From Gammaproteobacteria bacterium (lineage in GTDB: Bacteria > Pseudomonadota > Gammaproteobacteria > Pseudomonadales > Litorivicinaceae), in contig JAHEDY010000012.1 in NCBI GenBank assembly GCA_024640985.1, forward strand, positions 1 through 64,000: a stretch of DNA of 64,000 nucleotides, given 5' to 3'. Position 1 is the stretch's first letter; every line of letters starts with the position of its first letter. Below, piece after piece: positions 1 to 9,604 of this stretch. Both the position numbers and the translations under genes were made by a program. Under the pieces are notes generated by a model. That model was not told where the DNA came from. It saw nothing but the letters and a program-made list of their open reading frames with translations, and ran no database searches.

Positions 1-64
1 CCACTTCGGTCCACATTTGGCGATTGCCGCCTTGTGTTGTTGGTATCTAAAAGTCATTCTTTAA
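1..64 (+). CDS. pilD: Prepilin peptidase C-terminal fragment
   Basis: An open frame runs in from the left edge and stops at TAA 62-64. Its 20 visible residues begin HFGPHLAIAAL, which resembles the last membrane segment of type IV prepilin peptidases (family pattern FGPxLAIA near the C-terminus). PilD cleaves and N-methylates type 4 prepilins in the inner membrane. Being followed at once by coaE and yacG matches the pilD-coaE-yacG order of many gammaproteobacteria. Only the tail is present, so the assignment rests on this short match and on context. Confidence 0.72.
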   Translation, partial: HFGPHLAIAALCCWYLKVIL

Positions 65-78
65 CAAAGGAGAACGGC

Positions 79-672
79 TTGAGAACACCTGTGTATGGAC
101 TGACCGGCGGCATTGCCAGCGGCAAATCGACGGTGCTTGAATTATTTGATCAACTGGGCATCGAGACTCGCGATACCGATCAACTGGCACGACAAGTGGT
201 TGATCCCGGATCACCAGGAGCTCATGCTCTCGAGCAGGCGATTGGTTCAAAATACTTCGTGGATGGCGGTCTCAATCGACGTCTTTTGCGCCAGGAAATG
301 TATCAGTCTGTCAGCCTCAAACAAAAGGTTGAATCGGTGGTTCACCCATTGGTCCGAGCAGCCGTCACGGCTTGGATCGCCAGCGACACCAATTCCCCGT
401 ATCGCATTTTGTGTTCACCGCTTCTCATTGAAACCGAGCAACATCAGACACTCGACGGAGTCATCGTGGTCGACGCTCCAGAAACTTGCCAACTGACTCG
501 TGGCGCTCAACGCGACAATGATTCCACAACGCGCGTTCAGCACATTATCGACACTCAACTGCCAAGGCTCACTCGCCTCAGACATGCCACCTATGTGATC
601 GACAACTCGAATGACTTAACATCGCTTTACAATCAAGTGAATGCACTGCACGAGACACTCAAACATGACTAA
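79..672 (+). CDS. coaE: Dephospho-CoA kinase
   Basis: CoaE phosphorylates the ribose 3'-hydroxyl of dephospho-CoA, the last step of coenzyme A synthesis. The P-loop GGIASGKST lies at residues 10-18, directly after the N-terminal strand as is usual for the family, and the 197-residue length is close to the roughly 200 typical. The ORF track starts at TTG 34 inside the pilD tail. I prefer TTG 79, which has AAGGAG six bases upstream and gives the family-like N-terminus MRTPVYGLTGG. The stop overlaps the start of yacG by 8 bp, so the two are probably translationally coupled. Confidence 0.95.
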   Translation: MRTPVYGLTGGIASGKSTVLELFDQLGIETRDTDQLARQVVDPGSPGAHALEQAIGSKYFVDGGLNRRLLRQEMYQSVSLKQKVESVVHPLVRAAVTAWIASDTNSPYRILCSPLLIETEQHQTLDGVIVVDAPETCQLTRGAQRDNDSTTRVQHIIDTQLPRLTRLRHATYVIDNSNDLTSLYNQVNALHETLKHD

Positions 673-865
673 CGAACAAGGCCATATCGTGACTTGCCCA
701 ACCTGCAAGAACGAAGCGCGCTATCACTCAGACAATCCGCATCGTCCTTTCTGCTCAGAGCGCTGTCGATTGATTGATCTTGGTGAATGGGCTGATGAGG
801 GACATCGCATTCCAGGGCAATCTATCCCTCCGGACTATAACGATCCAGAATCAGAGGCTCACTGA
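665..865 (+). CDS. yacG: YacG-type zinc-binding DNA gyrase inhibitor
   Basis: This 66-residue protein has a four-cysteine zinc site, CPTC near the start and FCSERC about 16 residues on, followed by a DLGEWADE segment. That is the signature of YacG, which binds GyrB and inhibits gyrase. The ATG at 665 overlaps the coaE end by 8 bp; the longer ORF-track start at 641 lies wholly inside coaE and is not needed. The acidic C-terminal tail is normal for the family. Its last 7 bp overlap the convergent mutT gene. Confidence 0.92.
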   Translation: MTNEQGHIVTCPTCKNEARYHSDNPHRPFCSERCRLIDLGEWADEGHRIPGQSIPPDYNDPESEAH

Positions 866-1782
866 AATCCTCGGATCCCAGCCACGCCATAACCCAAGTG
901 GTTGGTGACTTCAGTCAGATCATCCAGACAGAGCCCCCCCAAGGCGTAGGCTGGCACAGCAAGCATGGATGCCAGTTCCGAAAAACGGGCCCAGCCAAGT
1001 GGATTCATGCCCACATGACTGGGTGTCTCTCGAACAGGAGAGACGAAGACAGCATCACTTGGCCACGATCGTTGCCGTTCAATATCAGACTCGCTACGAA
1101 CTCCTGATGTCACAGGCCACGGGTCGTTCAGGTCTTTGAGGCGCGCAAGAGCCTCTGTTAAGTGATCGGTCTTCCTCAAGTGCACACCACACCCTGGCTG
1201 ATAACAGCTCAACTGATCAATCGTTAAAATGATGCGATGCCTACGTTCAAGGCCTGCAGTTATGGCGATTTCAAGTTCACGGCCGGGTGTCAGACCACGA
1301 AAATACAACAGACTCTGATGCTTGGGTTGAGTCGCCCAGACCGCAGGCTCCAGAACGAGGGAAGGATCATAGATCCGCACCACACGAGGTAACCCAACTG
1401 CTCTCACAATAGCTTCATTGGCCTTGGGGAACGCAAGACTCTTTAATTCGTCTGGATGAAACCACTGGATCCACTGCCCCTCGAGACCTTGAGGCTCCCC
1501 GGCAAAGACCTCGACTTCATACACCCATAAACGAATGGCTTGATCCCCATAATCCCAGGGGATCTGAAACATAAACTGGGCCGTATCGATTGTGATTCCA
1601 AGCTCTTCCTCAAGTTCTCGCTGTAAACAATGGATTGGGTTTTCGTTGGCTTCGAATTTGCCGCCAGGAAATTCCCACAGACCACCTTGGTGTGCTGTCG
1701 CATGACGTTTGGAGAGCACAATTTGCCCATTGCGCCAGATCAGCGCACAGGCGACTTGAATTTCAGGTCCGATACTCGGCAT
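859..1782 (-). CDS. mutT: Nudix (MutT) hydrolase fused to a ThiE-like domain
   Basis: The N-terminal part is a MutT-type 8-oxo-dGTP hydrolase: the Nudix box runs from about residue 40 (GGKFEANENP...RELEEELGI), with the preceding WEFPGG typical of MutT. From about residue 135 to the end there is a second domain related to thiamine-phosphate synthase, shown by GCGVHLRKTD (compare DGVHLGQ.D), AVFVSPVRETPSH and PAYALGGL (compare PVVAIGGI). Such Nudix-ThiE fusions are known in the Pseudomonas lineage; the role of the second domain is not established. The gene is last in secA-argJ-mutT, its start overlapping argJ by 20 bp. Confidence 0.9.
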   Translation of the reverse strand: MPSIGPEIQVACALIWRNGQIVLSKRHATAHQGGLWEFPGGKFEANENPIHCLQRELEEELGITIDTAQFMFQIPWDYGDQAIRLWVYEVEVFAGEPQGLEGQWIQWFHPDELKSLAFPKANEAIVRAVGLPRVVRIYDPSLVLEPAVWATQPKHQSLLYFRGLTPGRELEIAITAGLERRHRIILTIDQLSCYQPGCGVHLRKTDHLTEALARLKDLNDPWPVTSGVRSESDIERQRSWPSDAVFVSPVRETPSHVGMNPLGWARFSELASMLAVPAYALGGLCLDDLTEVTNHLGYGVAGIRGFQ

Positions 1783-2983
1783 TGATCCGAACGTATTCCT
1801 TCGTGAGGTCGCATGTCATGACTCGGCAATATCCAGAACCTGCTCCCATTGCAATCCGAATGTCGATCTCTGGAGGATTCATGGCTGCTTGCCCTGCTTC
1901 CTCGGTATATTGCGGGTGACGACCTCCGTTTTGAACGATCTGCACATCATTAATCCAGACATTCACCCGTTCAATCGCAATCTCAGAAACCGGCGCACGA
2001 CCGACCGCAGCCACAATCCGACCCCAATTGGGATCAGAGGCTGCAAGAGCAGTCTTCACTAATGGCGACAAGGCAACCGTGTTCGCGATCGTATGGGCGT
2101 CTGAGTCATTCAGTGCTTCTTCACAGATCACACGAACAAACTTCGTTGCACCCTCACCGTCTCGAGCAAGCATTTCGGCAAGATCGTCACACAGATCAGA
2201 TAAGGCTCTGGCGAACTGCTCTGCATCAGGACTTTGTGGATCATCAATCAGGCGATGACCTGCTGTTTGAGTTGCAACCAAAGCGCACGCATCGTTGGTT
2301 GAGGTGTCACCGTCCACGGTGACGCAATTGAAACTATGATTGACAGACCCCGCCAAAATCGATTGTAGGCACTCAGCACTCATCACCACATCCGAAGCGA
2401 TCAGGCCGAACATGGTCGCCATATTAGGATGGATCATGCCCGAGCCTTTGGCCATCCCGGTCAGCGTCACTGTTTTCCCCTGGATCTCACATTGAATGTG
2501 ACGCAACTTCGGATGCGTGTCGGTGGTCATAATCGCCCGCGAAGCACGCTCCCAGTGCTCCACAGAGCCGTTCAGCGCTTCGATGGCTCTTGGTAGTGCA
2601 TGACAGATTGACTCAACAGGCAGTGGCTCACCAATGACCCCGGTTGAAAAGGGCCAAATCGAGTCCTTTGTGACCCCTGCGTTCGCAGCCAACTCGGCAA
2701 TCGTCTGATTACATGCGTCCATTCCGGCCTCACCGGTTCCCGCGTTGGCATTACCAGCATTTAATAACCAAAAACGAACATGCGGGGTTGAATCGAGATG
2801 GGCTCTAAGCACATGCACTGGAGCCGCACAAAACTGATTGGTGGTTGTCACCGCCGCACCAACAGCTCCCTCATCGAAGGCCATCAGCAATAAATCATCA
2901 CGGTCTTTATTTCGATACACAGGGGCCTTGACTGCCCCGAGTCGAATACCCTGGATCGGTAGACCGCCGACTGATGATTTCAT
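1763..2983 (-). CDS. argJ: Ornithine acetyltransferase / N-acetylglutamate synthase
   Basis: ArgJ transfers the acetyl group of N-acetylornithine to glutamate in the cyclic arginine pathway; bifunctional forms also make N-acetylglutamate from acetyl-CoA. The self-cleavage site KGSGMIHPNMATM is intact, with the nucleophilic threonine at about residue 190, so the 406-residue precursor should split into alpha and beta chains. The DGDTSTNDA segment is also typical. The gene lies 37 bp downstream of secA, as in Pseudomonas. Whether it has acetyl-CoA activity cannot be read from the sequence. Confidence 0.96.
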   Translation of the reverse strand: MKSSVGGLPIQGIRLGAVKAPVYRNKDRDDLLLMAFDEGAVGAAVTTTNQFCAAPVHVLRAHLDSTPHVRFWLLNAGNANAGTGEAGMDACNQTIAELAANAGVTKDSIWPFSTGVIGEPLPVESICHALPRAIEALNGSVEHWERASRAIMTTDTHPKLRHIQCEIQGKTVTLTGMAKGSGMIHPNMATMFGLIASDVVMSAECLQSILAGSVNHSFNCVTVDGDTSTNDACALVATQTAGHRLIDDPQSPDAEQFARALSDLCDDLAEMLARDGEGATKFVRVICEEALNDSDAHTIANTVALSPLVKTALAASDPNWGRIVAAVGRAPVSEIAIERVNVWINDVQIVQNGGRHPQYTEEAGQAAMNPPEIDIRIAMGAGSGYCRVMTCDLTKEYVRINAEYRT

Positions 2984-3020
2984 GACATTCTCATCGCGCT
3001 AAACCACCAATGATGGCGCA

Positions 3021-5747
3021 TTAACCAATGCGGCCATGACATTGCTTGTATTTTTTGCCACTTCCGCAAGGACAGGGCTCGTTACGGCCAACTTTGTGGC
3101 TGACAGCAGGCATCGGACGGTCTGACATCTCCTGATCCGAAGAATCACGGACTGCGGTGGTCTCATCATGAGTTGCCTGTGCTTTTGCGAGTTGCTCAAC
3201 AGCCTGCTGACGACGCGCTTCTTCTTGCGCTTCGATCTCTTCTTTTGACGGCACTTGAACCGCGGTCAACACGCGAACAGACTCCCGTTTGATTTGGTCA
3301 AGCATACTGGTGAAGAGCTCAAATGCTTCGCGCTTGTATTCTTGCTTCGGATTCTTTTGTGCATAGCCACGTAAATGAATCCCCTGGCGCAAATAATCCA
3401 TCGCAGCCAAGTGTTCTTTCCATTGATGATCGAGAACCTGCAATAGGACCTGCTTCTCAAACCGGCGCATAGTCTCTTCACCAACGACACCGACTTTTTC
3501 ATCATGGCGGCTCGTGGCCTCTCCAATGATCTTTTCTAACAGCGTTTCTTCATACAGCGACTCGTCCGCATCAAGCCAGGCTTGAATCGGCATCTCAAGC
3601 CCAAATTGGGTCGCGAATTCCTCGGTCAATCCAGGAATGTCCCACTGCTCAATCAAGCTCTGCGGAGGGATATAACTCGCAACGACCGATGTGAAGACAT
3701 CCCGACGAACGGCGTCCACGAGATCAGAGAGATCCTCAGCATCCATCAGTTCGTTACGCTGTGCATAGACTTGAGTTCGCTGGTCGTTCGCGACGTCATC
3801 GTAATCAAGTAACTGCTTCCGCATGTCGAAGTTTCGGCCTTCCACTTTCTTCTGCGCTTTCTCAATCGCGTTGGTGACCATCTTGTGTTCAATGGCTTCA
3901 CCACGTTGCATGCCCAGTCCCTGCATGATGGAACGCATCCGAGGTGAGGCGAAAATCCGCATCAGATCGTCTTCGAGAGACAAGAAAAATCGCGATGAAC
4001 CGGGATCGCCCTGGCGGCCAGATCGTCCGCGTAACTGATTATCAATGCGCCGGGATTCATGACGCTCAGAACCGATGATGTGCAGCCCACCGGCTTCCAA
4101 CACGGCATCATGACGCGCTTGCCAATCCGTTTTAATCGATTCGATCTGTGTCTCTGTCGGTGCGTCAAGGTCAGCGACTTCAGCTTGCCAGTTACCACCG
4201 AGCATGATGTCAGTGCCTCGTCCCGCCATATTAGTAGCAATGGTGATCGCACCAGGACGACCGGCTTCAGCAATGATTGGCGCTTCCCGCTCATGCTGTT
4301 TGGCATTTAATACGTTATGTTGAATCCCTTCCTTCTCGAGGAATTGAGAGAGCACTTCAGACGCCTCCACTGAGGCTGTACCGACCAACACGGGACGACC
4401 GCGATCACGCTCGGCGATGACATCAGCCACAATCGCCTCGAATTTCTCTTCCATCGTCATGTAAACCAAATCGTTATGATCGATTCGCTTCACAGGCACA
4501 TTGGTTGGGATTACCACCACGTCCAAGCCGTAAATCTGCCGGAATTCGTAAGCCTCAGTATCGGCGGTGCCAGTCATCCCCGACAGACGATCGTATAATC
4601 GGAAATAGTTCTGGAAGGTAGTCGATGCCAGAGTCTGACTTTCCGGCTGGATCTCAAGGTCTTCTTTCGCCTCAACCGCTTGATGCAGTCCTTCCGACCA
4701 ACGACGACCAGGCATGGTGCGTCCGGTATGCTCGTCAACAATGACGATTTGGCCATCTTGAATGATGTAATGCACATTCCGCTGGAATAGCGTGTACGCG
4801 CGAAGTCCGGCGTTCACATGGTGGAAAAGCGCAAGATTGGCTGGGTTATACAAGCTATCCCCAACTTCCAATAACTCCATGTCAGCCAATTCAGCTTCGA
4901 TGAATTCATGGCCGAGCTCTGTGAGTTCGACTGAGCGATTTTTTTCATCAAGAAGATAGTGCCCTTCAACCTCAAAGGATTCGCCATCTTCAGCCATCTT
5001 GGCTTCCGTTAATTTCGGGATAATGCCGTTAATCGCTTTATAGCGCTCAGAATGGTCATCTGCCGGGCCTGAAATGATCAAGGGTGTTCGTGCTTCATCG
5101 ATCAGAATCGAATCCACCTCATCCACAATCGCGAATGACAAGGCGCGTTGCACTCGACCCTCAGGGGAGAATGCCATGTTGTCTCGTAAGTAATCGAAGC
5201 CGAACTCGTTATTGGTTCCGTAAGTGATGTCGGCTGCATAGGCGGCACGTTTATCTTCCGGGCTCTGTCCGGAGCCGATGACCCCAACAGTTAGCCCCAG
5301 ACCCTCATATAGGGGGCGCATCCAGTTCGCATCACGATTCGCCAAATATTCGTTCACCGTGACCACATGAACGCCGTTGCCTTCGATCGCGTTCAAATAG
5401 GCCGGCAACGTGGCCACCAATGTTTTCCCTTCACCGGTTCGCATCTCAGAAATTCGACCTTCATGGAGGGTCATCCCGCCGACCATCTGTACATCGAAAT
5501 GGCGCAATCCAAGCTTCCGTTTGCTGACTTCGCGGCAGACCGCAAAAGCATCGGGAAGGACTTGATTTCGGGTCTCGCCAGAAGCAATGCGCTCGCGGAA
5601 CTCATCGCGTTTGGCCGCTAAAGCCTCGTCGCTTAATGATTCAAGGCTGGATTCTTGCTGATTGATGGCATCGACTGCCTTCAGCATCCGTTTGACTTCC
5701 CGGTCGTTTTTGGAGCCGAAGATCTTCCGGACAAATGTCCCTAACAT
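3021..5747 (-). CDS. secA: Preprotein translocase ATPase SecA
   Basis: SecA is the motor that drives unfolded preproteins through SecYEG. The start is ATG 5747, giving [17 protein letters not shown]; the ORF-track start adds 30 residues with no family match. The 908-residue product has Walker A (RTGEGKT, about residue 103), the DEVDS helicase box, [10 protein letters not shown], and the C-terminal zinc domain [13 protein letters not shown] that binds SecB and phospholipid. It heads secA-argJ-mutT and is divergent from dciA with only 46 bp between the starts. No secM is present. Confidence 0.98.
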   Translation of the reverse strand: MLGTFVRKIFGSKNDREVKRMLKAVDAINQQESSLESLSDEALAAKRDEFRERIASGETRNQVLPDAFAVCREVSKRKLGLRHFDVQMVGGMTLHEGRISEMRTGEGKTLVATLPAYLNAIEGNGVHVVTVNEYLANRDANWMRPLYEGLGLTVGVIGSGQSPEDKRAAYAADITYGTNNEFGFDYLRDNMAFSPEGRVQRALSFAIVDEVDSILIDEARTPLIISGPADDHSERYKAINGIIPKLTEAKMAEDGESFEVEGHYLLDEKNRSVELTELGHEFIEAELADMELLEVGDSLYNPANLALFHHVNAGLRAYTLFQRNVHYIIQDGQIVIVDEHTGRTMPGRRWSEGLHQAVEAKEDLEIQPESQTLASTTFQNYFRLYDRLSGMTGTADTEAYEFRQIYGLDVVVIPTNVPVKRIDHNDLVYMTMEEKFEAIVADVIAERDRGRPVLVGTASVEASEVLSQFLEKEGIQHNVLNAKQHEREAPIIAEAGRPGAITIATNMAGRGTDIMLGGNWQAEVADLDAPTETQIESIKTDWQARHDAVLEAGGLHIIGSERHESRRIDNQLRGRSGRQGDPGSSRFFLSLEDDLMRIFASPRMRSIMQGLGMQRGEAIEHKMVTNAIEKAQKKVEGRNFDMRKQLLDYDDVANDQRTQVYAQRNELMDAEDLSDLVDAVRRDVFTSVVASYIPPQSLIEQWDIPGLTEEFATQFGLEMPIQAWLDADESLYEETLLEKIIGEATSRHDEKVGVVGEETMRRFEKQVLLQVLDHQWKEHLAAMDYLRQGIHLRGYAQKNPKQEYKREAFELFTSMLDQIKRESVRVLTAVQVPSKEEIEAQEEARRQQAVEQLAKAQATHDETTAVRDSSDQEMSDRPMPAVSHKVGRNEPCPCGSGKKYKQCHGRIG

Positions 5748-5793
5748 GCGTATCCTATGGTGTCTGTATTGATAAAAACGGCATTGTAGCGAA

Positions 5794-6267
5794 TTGCGTG
5801 ACCCCGGACAGCTAAAAAGCCTGAGAACTTTGATCAACCGATCAGGCAGTCATCTCGAAACATTACAACTGGAAGCCTCGATTCAGGCACAACGCGCCAA
5901 AATCATCGAATCTCTGTTACCGACTGATCTTAAACATGAGGTCGCAACCGGAGATCTCAATTCAGGACTTCTCACGTTATATGTTCCTCAGGCCGCGCTC
6001 GCAGCGCGACTTCGCTTTGAAGAGTATAGCCTGATTGAAACATTACAGAGTGACCCATTGTTCCGTGGCATCCGCCGGATTCAATGTCGTGTCAGGCCAC
6101 GAAAAGCTGAACCACCACCCTCATCAGCCAACCCCACCCGATCAAACCCGAAAGCAGCCGAAACGATTCAGCAATACTCAGAAACATTGAACGATGAGGA
6201 TCTTAAACGTCAGTTTCAGCAATTGGCTGCACGGGTATCGGGCAATCCTCCACCCGATCGAAGGTAA
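5794..6267 (+). CDS. dciA: DciA-type replicative helicase loader (DUF721)
   Basis: The first 100 residues fit the DUF721/DciA pattern: an amphipathic helical start, [35 protein letters not shown], then a basic strand. DciA loads or regulates DnaB in bacteria lacking DnaC/DnaI loaders. Its place between secA and lpxC is the usual gammaproteobacterial site. The start is uncertain: TTG 5794 has no clear ribosome binding site, while TTG 5830 follows CTGAGAACT. The C-terminal half is polar and probably disordered. The last 65 bp overlap the lpxC 3' end on the other strand. Confidence 0.85.
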   Translation: MRDPGQLKSLRTLINRSGSHLETLQLEASIQAQRAKIIESLLPTDLKHEVATGDLNSGLLTLYVPQAALAARLRFEEYSLIETLQSDPLFRGIRRIQCRVRPRKAEPPPSSANPTRSNPKAAETIQQYSETLNDEDLKRQFQQLAARVSGNPPPDRR

Positions 6268-7120
6268 CGACTTCATAGTTGGTGGGATCGAGAAACAGCT
6301 GCCTTAACAACTTATTGTTCAATGCGTGACCACTGCGATTGCCCGAATAGTGGCCGATAATTGGCCGACCCGCGAGATACAGATCACCTAATGCATCCAA
6401 TACTTTATGTTTCACAAACTCATCGTTTTGACGCAGACCATCGTCATTTAAGATGCGATCCTCACCCACCACGATGGCATTGGCCATGGAACCGCCCCGG
6501 GCTAAATTGTTGGCTTTGAGATAATCAAGGTCACGCATAAACCCAAAGGTTCGTGCGCGGCTCACCTCGCGGACAAAGGATGCCTCATCGATATCGACCA
6601 CGGTTTTACACTCGCCCTGATCCACAACGGGATGATCAAAATCGATGGAAAACGAAATGCGGAACCCATTGAATGGCTCCAGGCGCGCCACCTTCCCTTC
6701 ATGCTCAACTTCGACAATGTGCGTGATTCGAATATATTCGCGCGGCGCAGTTTGCTCGCGCACACCGGCTGATTGAATTAAGAAAACAAAAGGTGATGCA
6801 CTGCCGTCCATGATCGGAAGTTCAGGGGCATTGCACTCGACCAGCGCGTTATCAATTCCCATTCCGGACAAGGCAGATAATAAATGCTCGACGGTCGAGA
6901 CTTGCACACCGTCAGGCGAAGACAAACAGGTTGAGAGGGTTGTCTGAGAGACACTGTCTGCATTCGCCCGAATCAGTACAGGCGGATCTAAATCCACGCG
7001 TTTGAATTGAATGCCATGATTTTCAGGCGCAGGCCTCAATGTCAGGTAGACCGTATCACCTGAGTGCAATCCCACTCCTGTGGCTCGCACGACATTTTTC
7101 AGCGTTCGCTGTGCAATCAA
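6203..7120 (-). CDS. lpxC: UDP-3-O-acyl-N-acetylglucosamine deacetylase
   Basis: LpxC removes the N-acetyl group from UDP-3-O-acyl-GlcNAc, the committed step of lipid A synthesis. The zinc ligands are visible: histidine in [10 protein letters not shown] (about residue 79), then histidine and aspartate in [10 protein letters not shown], with the catalytic histidine in [12 protein letters not shown]. The 305-residue length is standard. The start is TTG 7120, giving [21 protein letters not shown], aligned with other LpxCs, with GGAGG nine bases upstream. An 89-bp gap after ftsZ contains TGTTAAACT, which could be an extended -10 of a private promoter, though no good -35 is seen. Confidence 0.97.
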   Translation of the reverse strand: MIAQRTLKNVVRATGVGLHSGDTVYLTLRPAPENHGIQFKRVDLDPPVLIRANADSVSQTTLSTCLSSPDGVQVSTVEHLLSALSGMGIDNALVECNAPELPIMDGSASPFVFLIQSAGVREQTAPREYIRITHIVEVEHEGKVARLEPFNGFRISFSIDFDHPVVDQGECKTVVDIDEASFVREVSRARTFGFMRDLDYLKANNLARGGSMANAIVVGEDRILNDDGLRQNDEFVKHKVLDALGDLYLAGRPIIGHYSGNRSGHALNNKLLRQLFLDPTNYEVVTFDRVEDCPIPVQPIAETDV

Positions 7121-7209
7121 TTCAATAGTCCTCCGTTAAGCCCGCCAGTTTAACAGGCTTTTCTCCGCTGCATCCTGCAAATCGGAGCCGAAGCATGGAG
7201 TTTTCTCCA

Positions 7210-8379
7210 TTAATCAGCCTGACGACGAAGGAATGCAGGAATGTTCAGAATTCGCTCCATCTCCTGACCATTGTTTGACTCGTCAACCACTTCCTGAGCC
7301 AAGGCCGTGTTGCCTACCGCCTGGGTTCTGAGCACCTGAGGCGCTGCCGAACTGGTCGGATGATAAGCTTCTCTGGGCGCGCGTTCGAGTTGACCGTTAT
7401 CAACCACTGTTTTTGGCGCCTGCGCACCACCAAGACCGGTCGCAACCACCGTCACACAGATCTGATCGCTCATCTCTGGGTCAATCACAGTCCCCACCAC
7501 CACATTAGCATTGTCATCACTGATCTGCTCAACTACATGACCGACCTGATCAAATTCACCCAGCGTAAAATCAGGGCCTGAGGTAATGTTGACCAAAATG
7601 CCTCGTGCACCAGATAAATCGACGTCCTCCAACAGTGGAGAGCGAATCGCCATTTCCGCGGCTTTCGCTGCACGTTCTTCGCCAGAAGCCGTGCCTGTTC
7701 CCATCATCGCTTTCCCCATTTCACTCATGACCGTGCGGACGTCAGCGAAATCCACGTTGATCATACCTGGGCGAATAATCAAATCGGCAATCCCACGAAC
7801 CGCGCCATGCAAGACGTTATTGGCTTCCGCGAAGGCCGCCATCAAAGAGGCATTTTTGCCAAGCACTGGAAGCAGTTTTTCATTCGGCACCACAATCAAT
7901 GAGTCCACATGCTTTTCTAAAGCGGCAATCCCCTGATCAGCGACATGGGTCCGACGACGACCTTCAAAGCCAAATGGCCGAGTCACGATCGCCACAGTCA
8001 GAATACCCATTTCACGCGCGATTTCAGCGACCACAGGCGCCGCCCCAGTCCCTGTACCACCGCCCATTCCGGCGGTAATGAAGACCATATCGGTCCCCGT
8101 TAACACTTCAGCAATGGCTGCACGATCTTCCAATGCGGCATTACGACCCACATCAGGATTCGCACCCGCACCTAGGCCCTTGGTGATATCACCGCCTAAC
8201 TGCAGCGTACGATCGGCTGGAATCGCGCGCATCGCCTGAGCATCGGTGTTGGCAACAACAAACTCAACGCCCTCAACGGCATGCTTCAACATGTGATTGA
8301 CAGCATTGCCGCCGCCTCCACCCACGCCGATCACCTTAATGACCGCGCTTGATTCGATTTGATCAACGATCTCGAACAT
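7210..8379 (-). CDS. ftsZ: Cell division GTPase FtsZ
   Basis: FtsZ is the tubulin homologue that polymerises into the division ring. The tubulin signature GGGTGTG is at residues 106-112, the glycine-rich N-terminal [10 protein letters not shown] is present, and the synergy-loop region reads [12 protein letters not shown]. The C-terminal peptide [13 protein letters not shown] is the conserved tail that binds FtsA and ZipA, separated from the core by a short linker. At 389 residues it is of normal length. It lies 16 bp downstream of ftsA, in the canonical ftsQ-ftsA-ftsZ order. Confidence 0.98.
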   Translation of the reverse strand: MFEIVDQIESSAVIKVIGVGGGGGNAVNHMLKHAVEGVEFVVANTDAQAMRAIPADRTLQLGGDITKGLGAGANPDVGRNAALEDRAAIAEVLTGTDMVFITAGMGGGTGTGAAPVVAEIAREMGILTVAIVTRPFGFEGRRRTHVADQGIAALEKHVDSLIVVPNEKLLPVLGKNASLMAAFAEANNVLHGAVRGIADLIIRPGMINVDFADVRTVMSEMGKAMMGTGTASGEERAAKAAEMAIRSPLLEDVDLSGARGILVNITSGPDFTLGEFDQVGHVVEQISDDNANVVVGTVIDPEMSDQICVTVVATGLGGAQAPKTVVDNGQLERAPREAYHPTSSAAPQVLRTQAVGNTALAQEVVDESNNGQEMERILNIPAFLRRQAD

Positions 8380-8395
8380 GGTTATACCCTCTCAG

Positions 8396-9604
8396 TTAAA
8401 AATTTCCCTGGATCCACTGTCGGACCCGATTCAACATGCTTCCCTGCGCACCAAGCCACCTCGGTTTCGGCCGAACTTCCTGGTCGCGTCCATACGCCAG
8501 AAGGCCAGCTAATACCGCATTGGCTGGATCTTGTAATAACCCATCAAGTCCTTCCTGATGGGCTTGTTTCAGCACCCGACAAGGGCACTGCAATATACTT
8601 TCGAAAACTTGAGCGATCCCCGGCAATGCCGCCGTTCCGCCACACAAGACGATGCCAGTCGACGCTTCTTCAAAGCGACCCGATTGCCTGAGCCGTTCAC
8701 CCAAGATCTCAGCAATCTCCTCTACTCGAGGCTGCAAAAAGGCAGTGAGTTGTTGAAGGCTGATATTTTCTGCTGGTCGATCGGCAAGCTTTTTGACTTG
8801 CACCGTATCGGTTGGTGGAGCAAAGCTCGTGTGGGCATAGCCATACTGGACTTTTAAATGTTCTGCGTCGCCCAATGGGGTCTTCAAGGCCACTGCCAAA
8901 TCATGAGTCAGGAGCTCGCCTCCCATTGGCATCACTTGCATCCATGCCGGCGCTCCCTCAGAGATCACCATCAGGTCGATGGTTCCCACGCCGATATCAG
9001 CGACACAGACTCCGAGCTCTCGCTCATCTGGCAATACCAGTTGACTCACTGCCAATGATGAGGGAACAAGAACCGCCGTATCGAGTCCGGCCAAGCGCAG
9101 ACATTTTTTTAAATTATTGACGACATGCGTGGCACCGGTGATGACATGAACATGAGCCTCTAACCGATTCCCCGTCATGCCTTGAGGTGAGCGAATTCCA
9201 TGCTGACTATCGAGCGTAAAGGAGCGAGGAATCACACTGAGGATTTCCCGCTCAGGCACTTGTGCTTGCGCCTGAACTTGTTCCATCGCCTGAGTCAGCA
9301 ACACATCAGTGACTTCGCGATGATTCAACATCACCGTTCCTGAAATATCCTGTCCGAGCAAATGCGAGCCACCAATCGAGACCAACGGATCGGAGAGTTT
9401 AGTACCTGCCATTTGGTTCGCTTCCGAAACCGCCCGCAAGAGCGCTTCGACCACCGAGTCGATCTGAATCACGACACCTTGCTTCAAGCCTCCAGATCGC
9501 GCGCGTCCCAGGCCTCGGACAACGATTCGGCGGTTGTCAGAAAGCTCAGCGACAGCCGCTGTAATCTGACTTGAGCCAATATCGATGACCAGCAGATGAC
9601 TCAT
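8396..9604 (-). CDS. ftsA: Cell division protein FtsA
   Basis: FtsA is an actin-fold ATPase that tethers FtsZ to the membrane and recruits later division proteins. The N-terminal phosphate loop is VIDIGSSQITAAV and the second is VCVADIGVGTIDL; GIVLCGGTAALPG matches the adenosine motif. The C-terminus WLGAQGSMLNRVRQWIQGNF is the amphipathic membrane-targeting helix. I use ATG 9604 (MSHLLVIDIGSS), which overlaps the ftsQ stop as ATGA; the ORF-track start adds five residues. The product has 402 residues. Confidence 0.97.
   Translation of the reverse strand: MSHLLVIDIGSSQITAAVAELSDNRRIVVRGLGRARSGGLKQGVVIQIDSVVEALLRAVSEANQMAGTKLSDPLVSIGGSHLLGQDISGTVMLNHREVTDVLLTQAMEQVQAQAQVPEREILSVIPRSFTLDSQHGIRSPQGMTGNRLEAHVHVITGATHVVNNLKKCLRLAGLDTAVLVPSSLAVSQLVLPDERELGVCVADIGVGTIDLMVISEGAPAWMQVMPMGGELLTHDLAVALKTPLGDAEHLKVQYGYAHTSFAPPTDTVQVKKLADRPAENISLQQLTAFLQPRVEEIAEILGERLRQSGRFEEASTGIVLCGGTAALPGIAQVFESILQCPCRVLKQAHQEGLDGLLQDPANAVLAGLLAYGRDQEVRPKPRWLGAQGSMLNRVRQWIQGNF

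Noticed and set aside
7196-7209. TGGAG-AAAA-CTCCA hairpin just after ftsZ
   Set aside because: The stem is only 5 bp and no T-run follows, so it does not qualify as a terminator; ftsZ-lpxC cotranscription remains possible.
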